A DNA stretch of 64,000 nt from Pseudohalocynthiibacter aestuariivivens (GTDB lineage Bacteria > Pseudomonadota > Alphaproteobacteria > Rhodobacterales > Rhodobacteraceae). Below, piece by piece: positions 54,416-63,185 of this stretch. The stretch's first letter is position 1. Each line of letters begins with the position of its first letter. The stretch is taken from the NCBI RefSeq assembly GCF_018457175.1, contig NZ_JAGFNU010000009.1:1-64000 (forward strand), read 5' to 3'. The notes beneath the pieces were generated by a model. The model searched no databases, had not been told where the DNA came from, and was given only the letters and a program-made list of their open reading frames with translations. The translations under genes were made by a program, and so were the position numbers.

Positions 54416-56551
54416 ATGTTTAACGTAACGACGAAATCGATGGAGTGGGGCGAAGAAACGCTGACACTCGAAACGGGCAAGATCGCCCGCCAAGCCGACG
54501 GCACAGTGATCGCCACTTTGGGTGAGACCTCTGTCATGGCTGCTGTAACTTTTGCGAAAAAGCAAAAACCCGGTCAGGATTTTTTCCCTCTGACCGTTCA
54601 TTACAACGAAAAATACTATGCCGCTGGTAAAATCCCAGGTGGCTTTTTTAAACGCGAAGCGCGGCCAACGGAAAAAGAGACGCTGACAAGCCGTCTGATC
54701 GACCGCCCAATCCGCCCGCTGTTTGTTCCTGGCTTCAAGAACGAAGTTCTGGTGATCTGTTCCGTACTATCGCACGATCTGGTGAATGACCCCGATATGG
54801 TTGCGATGATTGCTGCCTCCGCAGCGCTTACGATCTCTGGCGCCCCTTTCATGGGCCCAATTGCCGCGTGTCGCGTAGGTTTTGTGGATGGCGAATACAT
54901 CCTGAACCCTGAAATCGACGACATGCACGACCTTCGCAACAAACCTGAACAACGTCTGGACCTTGTTGTCGCCGGTACAAAAGATGCCGTGATGATGGTT
55001 GAGTCTGAAGCTTATGAGCTGAGCGAAGCTGAAATGCTTGGAGCTGTGAAATTCGGCCACGAACAAATTCAACCAGTGATCGACCTGATCATTGATCTGG
55101 CCGAAACTTGCGCGAAAGAGCCCTTTGATTTCCAACCAGCCGATTACGCTGAACTTTACGATGCTGTAAAAGCTGCTGGTGAGAAAGACATGCGGGCCGC
55201 ATTTGCAATTCGTGACAAGCAAGAGCGTACGACCGCTGTTTCTGCGGCGCGTGAAGCTGTCAAGGCGACGCTGAGCGATGAGCAACTGGCTGACGAGAAC
55301 CTTGGTTCTGCTTTCAAAAAGCTAGAATCCAGCATCCTGCGTGGCGACGTCGTTGCCACAGGAACCCGGATTGACGGCCGTGATACAAAAACAGTTCGTG
55401 CGATCAGTTCAGAAGTTGGCATCCTTCCACGCACCCACGGTTCTGCCCTGTTTACACGTGGTGAAACGCAAGGCTTGGTTGTCACAACGCTTGGCACCGG
55501 TGATGACGAGCAGATGATTGATGCGCTGAACGGCATGTTCCGCTCAAACTTCTTGCTGCACTACAACTTCCCTCCCTATTCGGTGGGTGAAGTTGGTCGC
55601 TTCGGCCCTCCCGGTCGTCGTGAGATTGGTCACGGTAAACTAGCGTGGCGCGCACTTCAGGCTGTTCTGCCTGCTGCAACAGACTTCCCATACACGATCC
55701 GCCTTGTTTCAGAGATCACTGAATCCAACGGCTCTTCGTCGATGGCGTCGGTCTGCGGTGGTTCATTGTCGATGATGGATGCAGGTGTCCCTTTGAAATC
55801 ACCAGTTGCTGGTGTTGCTATGGGCCTGATCCTTGAAGATGACGGCAAATATGCGATCCTGACGGATATTCTGGGTGACGAAGACCACTTGGGTGATATG
55901 GACTTTAAAGTTGCCGGTACCGAAGATGGTATCACCAGCTTGCAGATGGATATCAAGATTGCAGGGATCACACCTGAAATCATGGAGAAAGCCCTGGAAC
56001 AAGCCAAAGACGGCCGGATCCATATCCTGAACGAAATGGCGAATGCACTGAGCGAAGGCCGGAACGAATTCTCGGCCCACGCACCACGCATCGAAACCAT
56101 GACCGTTCCAACGGATAAAATCCGCGAAGTCATCGGTTCTGGCGGCAAAGTCATCCGTGAAATCGTTGAAGTATCTGGCGCGAAAGTCGACATCAACGAT
56201 GATGGTGTGATCAAAATCGCCTCTGCCAATGCAGATAGCATCAAAAAGGCCTATGACATGATCCATTCGATCGTGGCAGAACCTGAGGAAGGCAAGATTT
56301 ACGACGGTAAAGTTGTTAAGATCGTCGACTTTGGTGCTTTCGTGAACTTCTTTGGTAAGCGCGATGGTCTGGTCCATGTGTCACAGATCGAAAACCGCCG
56401 TCTGAATCATCCATCGGATGTTCTGAAAGAAGGTCAGGATGTGAAGGTCAAACTGCTTGGCTTTGACGACCGTGGCAAAGTGCGTCTGTCGATGAAAATG
56501 GTCGATCAGGCAACTGGCGAAGAAATCAAAGAAGACAAAGCAGACGCCTAA
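54416..56551 (+). CDS. pnp: Polynucleotide phosphorylase
   Basis: PNPase degrades RNA 3' to 5' by phosphorolysis. The 711 residues hold two RNase-PH domains ([23 protein letters not shown] and the second with [29 protein letters not shown]), a KH domain with [14 protein letters not shown] (about 565), and an S1 domain ([31 protein letters not shown], about 620-660). Length and order are standard. It follows rpsO as in most bacteria; a terminator lies 22 nt after the stop. Confidence 0.98.
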   Translation: MFNVTTKSMEWGEETLTLETGKIARQADGTVIATLGETSVMAAVTFAKKQKPGQDFFPLTVHYNEKYYAAGKIPGGFFKREARPTEKETLTSRLIDRPIRPLFVPGFKNEVLVICSVLSHDLVNDPDMVAMIAASAALTISGAPFMGPIAACRVGFVDGEYILNPEIDDMHDLRNKPEQRLDLVVAGTKDAVMMVESEAYELSEAEMLGAVKFGHEQIQPVIDLIIDLAETCAKEPFDFQPADYAELYDAVKAAGEKDMRAAFAIRDKQERTTAVSAAREAVKATLSDEQLADENLGSAFKKLESSILRGDVVATGTRIDGRDTKTVRAISSEVGILPRTHGSALFTRGETQGLVVTTLGTGDDEQMIDALNGMFRSNFLLHYNFPPYSVGEVGRFGPPGRREIGHGKLAWRALQAVLPAATDFPYTIRLVSEITESNGSSSMASVCGGSLSMMDAGVPLKSPVAGVAMGLILEDDGKYAILTDILGDEDHLGDMDFKVAGTEDGITSLQMDIKIAGITPEIMEKALEQAKDGRIHILNEMANALSEGRNEFSAHAPRIETMTVPTDKIREVIGSGGKVIREIVEVSGAKVDINDDGVIKIASANADSIKKAYDMIHSIVAEPEEGKIYDGKVVKIVDFGAFVNFFGKRDGLVHVSQIENRRLNHPSDVLKEGQDVKVKLLGFDDRGKVRLSMKMVDQATGEEIKEDKADA

Positions 56552-56572
56552 GTCTGACATGCTTCAAAAAAT

Positions 56573-56606
56573 AAAGCCCCGGTGTTTTCACCGGGGCTTT
56601 TTCGTT
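56573..56606. terminator. Bidirectional terminator between pnp and peroxiredoxin
   Basis: AAAGCCCCGGTG (56573-56584) and CACCGGGGCTTT (56589-56600) form a perfect 12-bp stem over TTTT; T-rich tracts follow on both strands. Confidence 0.93.
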
Positions 56607-56621
56607 TAATCGGAAACTTGT

Positions 56622-57269
56622 CTAGAGTTTGACCTTGCGCACATAAGGCAGGGGTTGATCAAATTCACCGAACTTCTCGCGTGCCTGCTCGTCATTCAGC
56701 GAAAGGGCAATGATAACATCCTGACCGGTCGTCCAGTTTGCCGGTGTTGCGATCGGAGCGTTTGCTGTGGCTTGCAGGCCGTCAAGCGCGCGCAGAACCT
56801 CGGCAAAGTTTCGGCCCACTGTCATTGGGTAGGTCATCGACAATTTCAGTTGCTTGTCCGGGCCAATAATGAATACTGAACGTACCGTTGCTGAATCAGC
56901 TGGCGTTCTTCCATCCGGCAAGTAAGCTTCGGCTGGCAGCATATCGAAAGCCTTCGATACCTCTAGGCCTTCGTCAGCAATGATTGGGAAATCGACCGTT
57001 GCGTTGGAATAACTTTCAATATCGCCGATCCATTTCTTGTGATCCTCAACACCATCGACGGAAACACCGATCACCTTGGTGCCACGTTTCGCCCATTCGT
57101 CAGACAACTGCGCGACGACACCAAACTCGGTCGTGCAAACAGGTGTAAAATCCTTTGGGTGAGAAAAAAGAATTGCCCAGCTATCACCAATCCAGTCATG
57201 GAAACTAATTTTTCCCTGGCTTGTTTCAGCCGTGAAATCAGGAACTTTATCGTTAATGCGGAGTGCCAT
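56622..57269 (-). CDS. 1-Cys peroxiredoxin (Prx6 type)
   Basis: Peroxiredoxins reduce hydroperoxides. The 215-residue protein shows SHPKDFTPVCTTEFG with the peroxidatic Cys at 45, VDFPIIADE, and the longer C-terminal extension of the Prx6 group (LPYVRKVKL end). No second conserved resolving cysteine is seen, so it is 1-Cys. It is monocistronic, divergent from the aldehyde dehydrogenase gene. Confidence 0.95.
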   Translation of the reverse strand: MALRINDKVPDFTAETSQGKISFHDWIGDSWAILFSHPKDFTPVCTTEFGVVAQLSDEWAKRGTKVIGVSVDGVEDHKKWIGDIESYSNATVDFPIIADEGLEVSKAFDMLPAEAYLPDGRTPADSATVRSVFIIGPDKQLKLSMTYPMTVGRNFAEVLRALDGLQATANAPIATPANWTTGQDVIIALSLNDEQAREKFGEFDQPLPYVRKVKL

Positions 57270-57414
57270 GGATGATTCCTCTTTTTACCTGTCGCAAACA
57301 GAAAACAGCCGCGACTCGTGTTGCAAGTATAGGTATCGCAAGAACTACAATCCAGAGCACTTGCAGCTTCTTTCGGAGAATGACAGGGTGGCGCCAAAAT
57401 AAAGGATGAGTCCC

Positions 57415-58854
57415 ATGATCAACAAACGTAACTTCTATATTGATGGCAAATGGGTCGCCCCGGCGGTGCCAAATGACTTCGATGTAATCAACCCTTCGAA
57501 CGAAGAGGTTTGCGCGACGATTTCTCTCGGAGGTCAGGCCGATACTGACAAAGCTGTGGCAGCAGCACGCGACGCTTTTGAAACATGGTCGTTTGTTTCA
57601 AAGTCCGAACGAATAACGCTTATTGAAAAACTGCTTGAAATTTACAATACGCGCGCCGAGGAAATGGCGCAGGCGATGAGCATGGAGATGGGTGCTCCGA
57701 TGGATCTGGCCCGTCAACAACAAGTAGGCGCTGGCAGCTGGCACATCGAAGGTTTTCTGAATGCTTTCAAAGATTTTCAATTTGAACGCCCCCTTGGACC
57801 GCAAGCCCCGACTGAGCGCACAATGTTGGAACCAATCGGCGTCGCCGCATTAATCACCCCGTGGAACTGGCCCATGAACCAGATCGTTCTAAAGGCGATC
57901 CCGGCCATCGCTGTAGGGTGCACCGTCGTGCTGAAACCCTCCGAGATTGCGCCGCTTTCTGGCCTGCTCTTTGCCGAGTTCGTTGACGAAGCAGGTTTCC
58001 CACCCGGCGTTTTCAACCTTGTTAATGGCGACGGCCCTGGCGTTGGCAGCCAGCTGTCTGTTCACCCCGGTGTCGATATGGTTAGTTTCACCGGGTCAAC
58101 CCGTGCGGGCATCGCAATTTCCAAAGCCGCTGCAGATTCGCTTAAGCGCGTAAGCTTGGAACTTGGTGGTAAGGGCGCGAACATAATTTTTGCCGATGCA
58201 AACCCCAAAGCGGTGAAGCAGGGTGTGATACGCTGCATGCGTAACACTGGCCAATCCTGCAATGCTCCAACCCGAATGCTGGTTGAACGCTCACGCTACG
58301 ACGAAGCACTGGAACAGGCGCAAGCCGCTGCTGAAGCAACAACCGTTGGGCCGGCTTCCGAAGAAGGCCGTCATATCGGCCCGGTTGTGTCAGAGTTGCA
58401 ATATAACAAAATTCAGGGCCTGATCGAAAAAGGCATCCAAGAAGGTGCGCGGTTGCTCGCAGGGGGTCTTGGCCGCCCCGAGGGCTTGAACCGCGGTTAC
58501 TACGTACGCCCAACCGTTTTTGGCGATGTGACACCGGATATGACAATTTTCCGCGAAGAAATCTTTGGGCCTGTCCTGTCCATTATGCCGTTTGACAGCG
58601 AAGAAGACGCAATCGCAATTGCCAACGACACTGTTTATGGCCTGACGAACTACGTTCAGACGGAAGATGACGCAAAACGCGAACGCGTTGCGCGGCGCCT
58701 GCGCTCTGGCATGGTTGAGACCAACGGTGTTGGCTTTGGTCAGGGCTCGCCGTTTGGTGGCTACAAGCAGTCCGGTAATGGCCGCGAAGGTGGCGTGTTC
58801 GGGCTAGAGGATTTCCTGGAAGTCAAAGCCGTCTCTGGTCTGGCAGCAGAGTAA
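57415..58854 (+). CDS. NAD(P)-dependent aldehyde dehydrogenase
   Basis: A 479-residue soluble aldehyde dehydrogenase oxidising an aldehyde to the acid. Key residues: N151 in TPWNWPMNQ, KPSEIAP (173-180), the FTGSTRAG NAD loop, E249 in ELGGKGANIIF, and catalytic C282 in NTGQSCNAPTR. PFGGYKQSGNGREGG lies near the C-terminus. I start at ATG 57415 with AAAGGA upstream; an ATG three codons before is possible. Substrate cannot be told; lysine-derived semialdehyde or betaine aldehyde routes elsewhere in the window are conceivable users. Confidence 0.93.
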   Translation: MINKRNFYIDGKWVAPAVPNDFDVINPSNEEVCATISLGGQADTDKAVAAARDAFETWSFVSKSERITLIEKLLEIYNTRAEEMAQAMSMEMGAPMDLARQQQVGAGSWHIEGFLNAFKDFQFERPLGPQAPTERTMLEPIGVAALITPWNWPMNQIVLKAIPAIAVGCTVVLKPSEIAPLSGLLFAEFVDEAGFPPGVFNLVNGDGPGVGSQLSVHPGVDMVSFTGSTRAGIAISKAAADSLKRVSLELGGKGANIIFADANPKAVKQGVIRCMRNTGQSCNAPTRMLVERSRYDEALEQAQAAAEATTVGPASEEGRHIGPVVSELQYNKIQGLIEKGIQEGARLLAGGLGRPEGLNRGYYVRPTVFGDVTPDMTIFREEIFGPVLSIMPFDSEEDAIAIANDTVYGLTNYVQTEDDAKRERVARRLRSGMVETNGVGFGQGSPFGGYKQSGNGREGGVFGLEDFLEVKAVSGLAAE

Positions 58855-58864
58855 TCCAACAACG

Positions 58865-58927
58865 GGCGGCGCCTTTCGGGGCGCTGCCGCACGACTCCCA
58901 ATGTCCATTCTTAGAACGGGCATTGGG
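58865..58927. other. Two intergenic inverted repeats
   Basis: GGCGGCGCC (58865-58873) and GGCGCTGCC (58880-58888) can pair after the aldehyde dehydrogenase stop. CCCAATGTCC (58897-58906) and GGGCATTGGG (58918-58927) form a second stem with the stop codon of the rluA-type gene in the loop. Neither has a T tract; they may slow or end transcription between the two convergent genes. Confidence 0.35.
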
Positions 58928-59558
58928 CGGAAAACCTCATCCCGCGGCCGCCGTCCGGATGGCGTAAGTTCAAGCTTTCGGCGTGAAGCATCAGGCGCGG
59001 CGCATCCAGAGCATCTCCAGTCGCATAGAACGGGTCACCCAAAATTGGATGACCAATCTCTCGCATGTGAACGCGAAGCTGATGGCTGCGCCCGGTCTGC
59101 GGGTATAGTCGTACACGCGTTGCATTTTCTTCGTATTTCACAACGCGCCAGTCAGTGACGGCAGGTTTGCCAGTTTCATGATTGACGTGTTGCAATGGGC
59201 GGTTCGGCCAATCGACAATGAGCGGCAGGTCGACAGTGCCCGTCTTTTCCGCGACACGGCCCCAAACTCGCGCAACATAGACTTTTTTCATCTGTCGTTT
59301 TTCAAATTGCAGGCCTAGGTGGCGTTGCGCCTGAGCAGAAAGAGCAAATACCATGATGCCCGACGTGTCCCGGTCAAGCCGGTGTACAAGCAGAGCCTCT
59401 GGAAAAACTGCCTTTACACGCGATATCAGGCAGTCGGCCAGATGTTCACCTTTCCCCGGAACAGACAAAAGACCTGATTGTTTGTCGACAAGCAACAAAT
59501 GATGGTCACGGTGCACTATGACCAGCGGGTCGTTCGGCGGGTTGTAGTCATCTGACAC
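58911..59558 (-). CDS. RluA-family pseudouridine synthase
   Basis: A 215-residue enzyme making pseudouridine in rRNA or tRNA. Motifs: LLLVDKQSGLLSVPGKGE, the catalytic HRLDRDTSG (D62), RVRLYPQTGRSHQLRVHM and GHPILGDPFYA. The start is GTG 59558, with AAGGAG 6 nt upstream; the frame upstream of it is non-coding. Target base cannot be assigned. It lies 64 nt downstream of the dimethylglycine dehydrogenase-like gene. Confidence 0.93.
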   Translation of the reverse strand: MSDDYNPPNDPLVIVHRDHHLLLVDKQSGLLSVPGKGEHLADCLISRVKAVFPEALLVHRLDRDTSGIMVFALSAQAQRHLGLQFEKRQMKKVYVARVWGRVAEKTGTVDLPLIVDWPNRPLQHVNHETGKPAVTDWRVVKYEENATRVRLYPQTGRSHQLRVHMREIGHPILGDPFYATGDALDAPRLMLHAESLNLRHPDGGRGMRFSAQCPF

Positions 59559-59622
59559 GGTGTGCTCCTTGATCTTGCAAGCTTCCTCGCACGAACTGCG
59601 AAGAAGCCGCAAGAGAGCAACG

Positions 59623-62070
59623 TTAAACCTTGGTGCGTTCTGCTTTCGGGTCGTACATTGGTTTTAACGAAACATCGGCTTTGACGCGCGTTCCCATGAC
59701 ATCAATCTCGTAATTTGACGCCAGTACATCTACAGCGCTTTCACCTTTGCATGGAACATAGCCCATGCCAATTGCTGCGCCGAGCGTGTGACCGTAATTA
59801 CCAGAACTAAGGTAGCCAACGATCTCGCCATCCCGAATGACGGGTTCGTTGTGGTAAAGCAGCGGTTCAGAGTCCTGCAATTTGAACTGAAGCAAGCGGT
59901 TTACCAGCCCACTTTCCTTCTTGGCAAGCACTGCATCGCGTCCAATGAAATCAGGTTTCGCGGTTTTTACGGCAAAGCCAAGCCCGGCTTCCAGAACATG
60001 ATCTTCGCAAGTGATGTCATGACCAAAGTGGCGGAAACCTTTTTCAATCCGGCAGGAATCCATCATATGCATTCCGCAGAGTTTCATGCCCATGCCCTGG
60101 CCCGCCGCATATAGCGTTTCAAAGGCATGACCCGCCATGTCAGAGGAAACGTAGATTTCCCAACCAAGTTCACCCACGTAAGTCACGCGGTGTACGCGGG
60201 CGAGACCCATGCCAAGCTCAATCTCTTGCGCGGTGCCAAATGGGTTTACCTCGTTTGAGAAATCGGCGGGGGACACCTTCTGTAGCAGTGCGCGCGCATT
60301 TGGCCCCATGACAGCCAAGACACCTTCACCTGCCGTGACATCAGTAATGACAACATTGAAATCACCGATGTGGCGCTTCATCCATGTCTGGTCTGCAAGT
60401 CGCGTGGCCGCAGGGGTGACAACCAGATAAGCTGTTTCTGACAGCCGTGTCACTGTGACATCTGCCTCGATCCCTCCACGATTATTAAGGAATTGCGTAT
60501 AAACGATCTTGCCTACAGGCACTGAATAATCCCCGCCCCCAACGTAATTCAGGAACGCCTCTGCATCGCGGCCCTCAACACGGATTTTACCGAACGATGA
60601 CATATCGTACATGCCAACATTTTCGCGCACCGCACGGTGTTCCGCCGCAGAATTTTCAAACCAGTTCTGACGCTTCCAGCTGTATTGATATTCTCGCTCC
60701 TGCCCTTCATTGGCGTACCAATTTGCACGTTCCCAGCCAGCGATTTCCCCCATGACTGCACCGTGATCAAGCAAGTACTGATGGAACGGCGTGCGCCGAA
60801 TGCCACGCGCCGTGTCTTTTTGCCGATAGGGGTAGTGATCGGCGTAAAGCAACCCCAGCGTTTCTTTGGAACGCTCAAACAAGTAATGCTTGTTGCCCTG
60901 AAACGGTTGCATCCGGCTGACGTCAACATCCCCCAGATCAAAAGGTTTTTCACCCTTATCCATCCATTCTGACAGCGCCATGCCAGCGCCACCCGCAGAC
61001 TGAATTCCGATAGAGTTAAAGCCTGCTGCAACCCAGAAGTTATCCACTTCTGGTGCAAGACCCAGATGGTAAGCGTCATCGGGCGTGAAGGACTCCGGGC
61101 CATTGAAAAACGTGTGAACCCCGGCTTCTGCCAACATTGGCAACCTGTTACAGGCGTTTTCAAGAATTGGCTCAAAATGATCAAAGTCTTCAGGTAACTG
61201 GTCAAACTCAAAACTGTCAGGAATACCATTCATACCCCAGGGTTTTGCGTTTGGTTCAAACGCACCCAAAAGGAACTTGCCCGCATCTTCTTTGTAATAT
61301 GCGCATTCGTCAGGAACCCGAAGAACAGGCATCTGGGTAAGCCCCGCAATTGCCTCGGTCACGATGTAAAAATGTTCACAGGCGTGAAGCGGTACATTCA
61401 CACCTGCCATACGGCCAACCTCGTGCCCCCACATTCCAGCGCAGTTTACTACCATGTCGGCAGCAATGTGGCCGGTCTCGCCGTTCTCATCTTTCCAGTC
61501 AACGCCCGTAACGCGGCGGCCATCTTTTACGATGCCTGTAACTTTGACGCGTTCTCTTACAAGCCCGCCTCTTTGGCGTGCCCCCTTTGCCAGTGCCAGC
61601 GCGATATTCGCCGGATCGCCCTGCCCATCGGTTGGCAGCCAGACACCTGCTTTTACGCCATCCAGATTGATATGCTCGTAGCGCTCTTTAACTTCGGCTG
61701 GTGATATTTCTTCGACCGGAACACCAAATGCCCGCGCCATCGCCGCGCTGCGATAAAGCTCTTCTTTACGTTCTTCAGTCAGCGCCACAGAAATCGACCC
61801 AACCTGCCGTACACCGGTTGCAATACCGGTTTCCTCTTCCAGGCCAAGGTAAAGCTCGGCAGAGTAGCGTGCCAGTTTGGTCATGTTGGACGACGCCCGT
61901 AGCTGGCCAATCAATCCCGCTGCGTGCCATGTGGTCCCGCTAGTAAGCTGTTTACGCTCAAGCAGAACAACATCTTTCCAGCCAAGCTTGGTAAGATGAT
62001 AGGCTACTGAACAGCCGATTACGCCACCGCCGATGATAACCACGCGGGCCTTTGTGGGAAGAGTGCTCAT
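59623..62070 (-). CDS. Dimethylglycine/sarcosine dehydrogenase-like FAD protein with GcvT domain
   Basis: An 815-residue fusion. The N-terminal FAD oxidoreductase (1-400) has GGGVIG (14-19) and SGTTWHAAGL (44-53), where the His is the covalent FAD site in this family. A FAO_M-type middle domain follows, then a GcvT aminomethyltransferase-like folate domain (about 440-720; EGVLAVMGPNARALLQ, YVGELGWEIYV) and a C-terminal barrel. The class demethylates dimethylglycine or sarcosine, passing formaldehyde to tetrahydrofolate. It follows a GlxA-type regulator and a homocysteine methyltransferase gene, which fits glycine betaine breakdown. Confidence 0.92.
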   Translation of the reverse strand: MSTLPTKARVVIIGGGVIGCSVAYHLTKLGWKDVVLLERKQLTSGTTWHAAGLIGQLRASSNMTKLARYSAELYLGLEEETGIATGVRQVGSISVALTEERKEELYRSAAMARAFGVPVEEISPAEVKERYEHINLDGVKAGVWLPTDGQGDPANIALALAKGARQRGGLVRERVKVTGIVKDGRRVTGVDWKDENGETGHIAADMVVNCAGMWGHEVGRMAGVNVPLHACEHFYIVTEAIAGLTQMPVLRVPDECAYYKEDAGKFLLGAFEPNAKPWGMNGIPDSFEFDQLPEDFDHFEPILENACNRLPMLAEAGVHTFFNGPESFTPDDAYHLGLAPEVDNFWVAAGFNSIGIQSAGGAGMALSEWMDKGEKPFDLGDVDVSRMQPFQGNKHYLFERSKETLGLLYADHYPYRQKDTARGIRRTPFHQYLLDHGAVMGEIAGWERANWYANEGQEREYQYSWKRQNWFENSAAEHRAVRENVGMYDMSSFGKIRVEGRDAEAFLNYVGGGDYSVPVGKIVYTQFLNNRGGIEADVTVTRLSETAYLVVTPAATRLADQTWMKRHIGDFNVVITDVTAGEGVLAVMGPNARALLQKVSPADFSNEVNPFGTAQEIELGMGLARVHRVTYVGELGWEIYVSSDMAGHAFETLYAAGQGMGMKLCGMHMMDSCRIEKGFRHFGHDITCEDHVLEAGLGFAVKTAKPDFIGRDAVLAKKESGLVNRLLQFKLQDSEPLLYHNEPVIRDGEIVGYLSSGNYGHTLGAAIGMGYVPCKGESAVDVLASNYEIDVMGTRVKADVSLKPMYDPKAERTKV

Positions 62071-62166
62071 TGTCTTTAAGTCTCCGAAGGAAGAGTCGCA
62101 TTTATTTCACTATGGCACGGATTTTCGACGCAAAAGGCATGAAATACGCCAGCGAAATTCGGAAAT

Positions 62167-63180
62167 TCACACATTTGCCGGTTTAAAACATTTCGCGCGG
62201 CGCTGTTTGCGAATGACAAACGGCGTGATACCGAAAAAGCTTTTGTAAAGACTCGAAAACCCGTTGGAAAAACCGCAGGCCAGGCCGACCTCACCTACGC
62301 TGAGTGTGGTATTTAAAAGCAGGTTGTTTGCCTTGGCCAGACGCAGCTCTCGATAATAGGTGTTGGGCGTTGTGCCGAGAAAAGTGCGGAATTTACGCTC
62401 CAGGGATCGGTTTGAAATTCCAAGCGCTGCGACCAATTCGCTGATCGGCAGGGGGTCCTCAATATTGGACTGCATTATCTCGATGCACTGATCAAGCTCA
62501 CGATCCCCTGTTGTGGTACCCTGATCGCCGCCAAAGGGTTGCCGCGTGGAAAAATCGCGAATTTTTTCATGTAAGAAAATATTCGCAACGGTCATCAGAG
62601 CAGCAGCAGAGATATGCCGACGTATCACCGCCAAAACAACGTCCAGCGTGGTGCTCATCCCGGCACAAGTCACAATCTGTCCATCCTCGCTGGCAATGGC
62701 ATTATCAGCGTCAAACAGACCCATGCGTTCACGCAGGATAACAGAGTTTTCCCAATGTGTTGAAAGCTTGCTCGCGCTTTCGCCGCGTTGCTTGATATAG
62801 CGGCTCGCAGCCTCTGCCAGAAGAAAGACCTGCGCGTTGCGGTAGGTATAGCTCGAAATGACCAACCCTAAAGAGAGCTCGGCACAATCAGGGTCACTGT
62901 TGCCAATGATAAACGCATAGTCCGCAGCAGGTTTGTCGATGAAGGGTTCGGTATTCACAAATGCTTCGCTCAGGCTTTGAACCGGGCCGCCATTTTCTGA
63001 CCTGTAGGTCCAGCCAAATACAGGTGTTGCCAGCACCCGATTGGTCGTTCGCAAAGCGTCAACCACCGCTGCGGCTTCCGTCAGAACAAACCCATCAGAC
63101 ACAATCACATCGAAATGCCAAACGCGGTGATCTGACGCAGGCAGTGAATTACCTGAACGAGGCTGGCTTCGCGTGCTCAT
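62167..63180 (-). CDS. GlxA-type AraC-family regulator
   Basis: A 337-residue regulator: N-terminal DJ-1/PfpI-like domain (about 22-200, FDVIVSDGFVLTEAAAVVDALR, IVTCAGMSTTLDVVLAVI) and C-terminal AraC double HTH (about 230-325, ISELVAALGISNRSLERKFRTFLGTTPNTYYRELRL). This architecture is shared with GbdR and related regulators of betaine and carnitine breakdown. It follows the homocysteine methyltransferase gene by 5 nt and precedes the dehydrogenase by 96 nt on the same strand. Confidence 0.92.
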   Translation of the reverse strand: MSTRSQPRSGNSLPASDHRVWHFDVIVSDGFVLTEAAAVVDALRTTNRVLATPVFGWTYRSENGGPVQSLSEAFVNTEPFIDKPAADYAFIIGNSDPDCAELSLGLVISSYTYRNAQVFLLAEAASRYIKQRGESASKLSTHWENSVILRERMGLFDADNAIASEDGQIVTCAGMSTTLDVVLAVIRRHISAAALMTVANIFLHEKIRDFSTRQPFGGDQGTTTGDRELDQCIEIMQSNIEDPLPISELVAALGISNRSLERKFRTFLGTTPNTYYRELRLAKANNLLLNTTLSVGEVGLACGFSNGFSSLYKSFFGITPFVIRKQRRAKCFKPANV

Positions 63181-63185
63181 CTTAA

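Noticed and set aside
55657-56377. Frames of 190-195 codons opposite pnp
   Set aside because: Antisense shadows of a highly conserved gene with no SD or domain.
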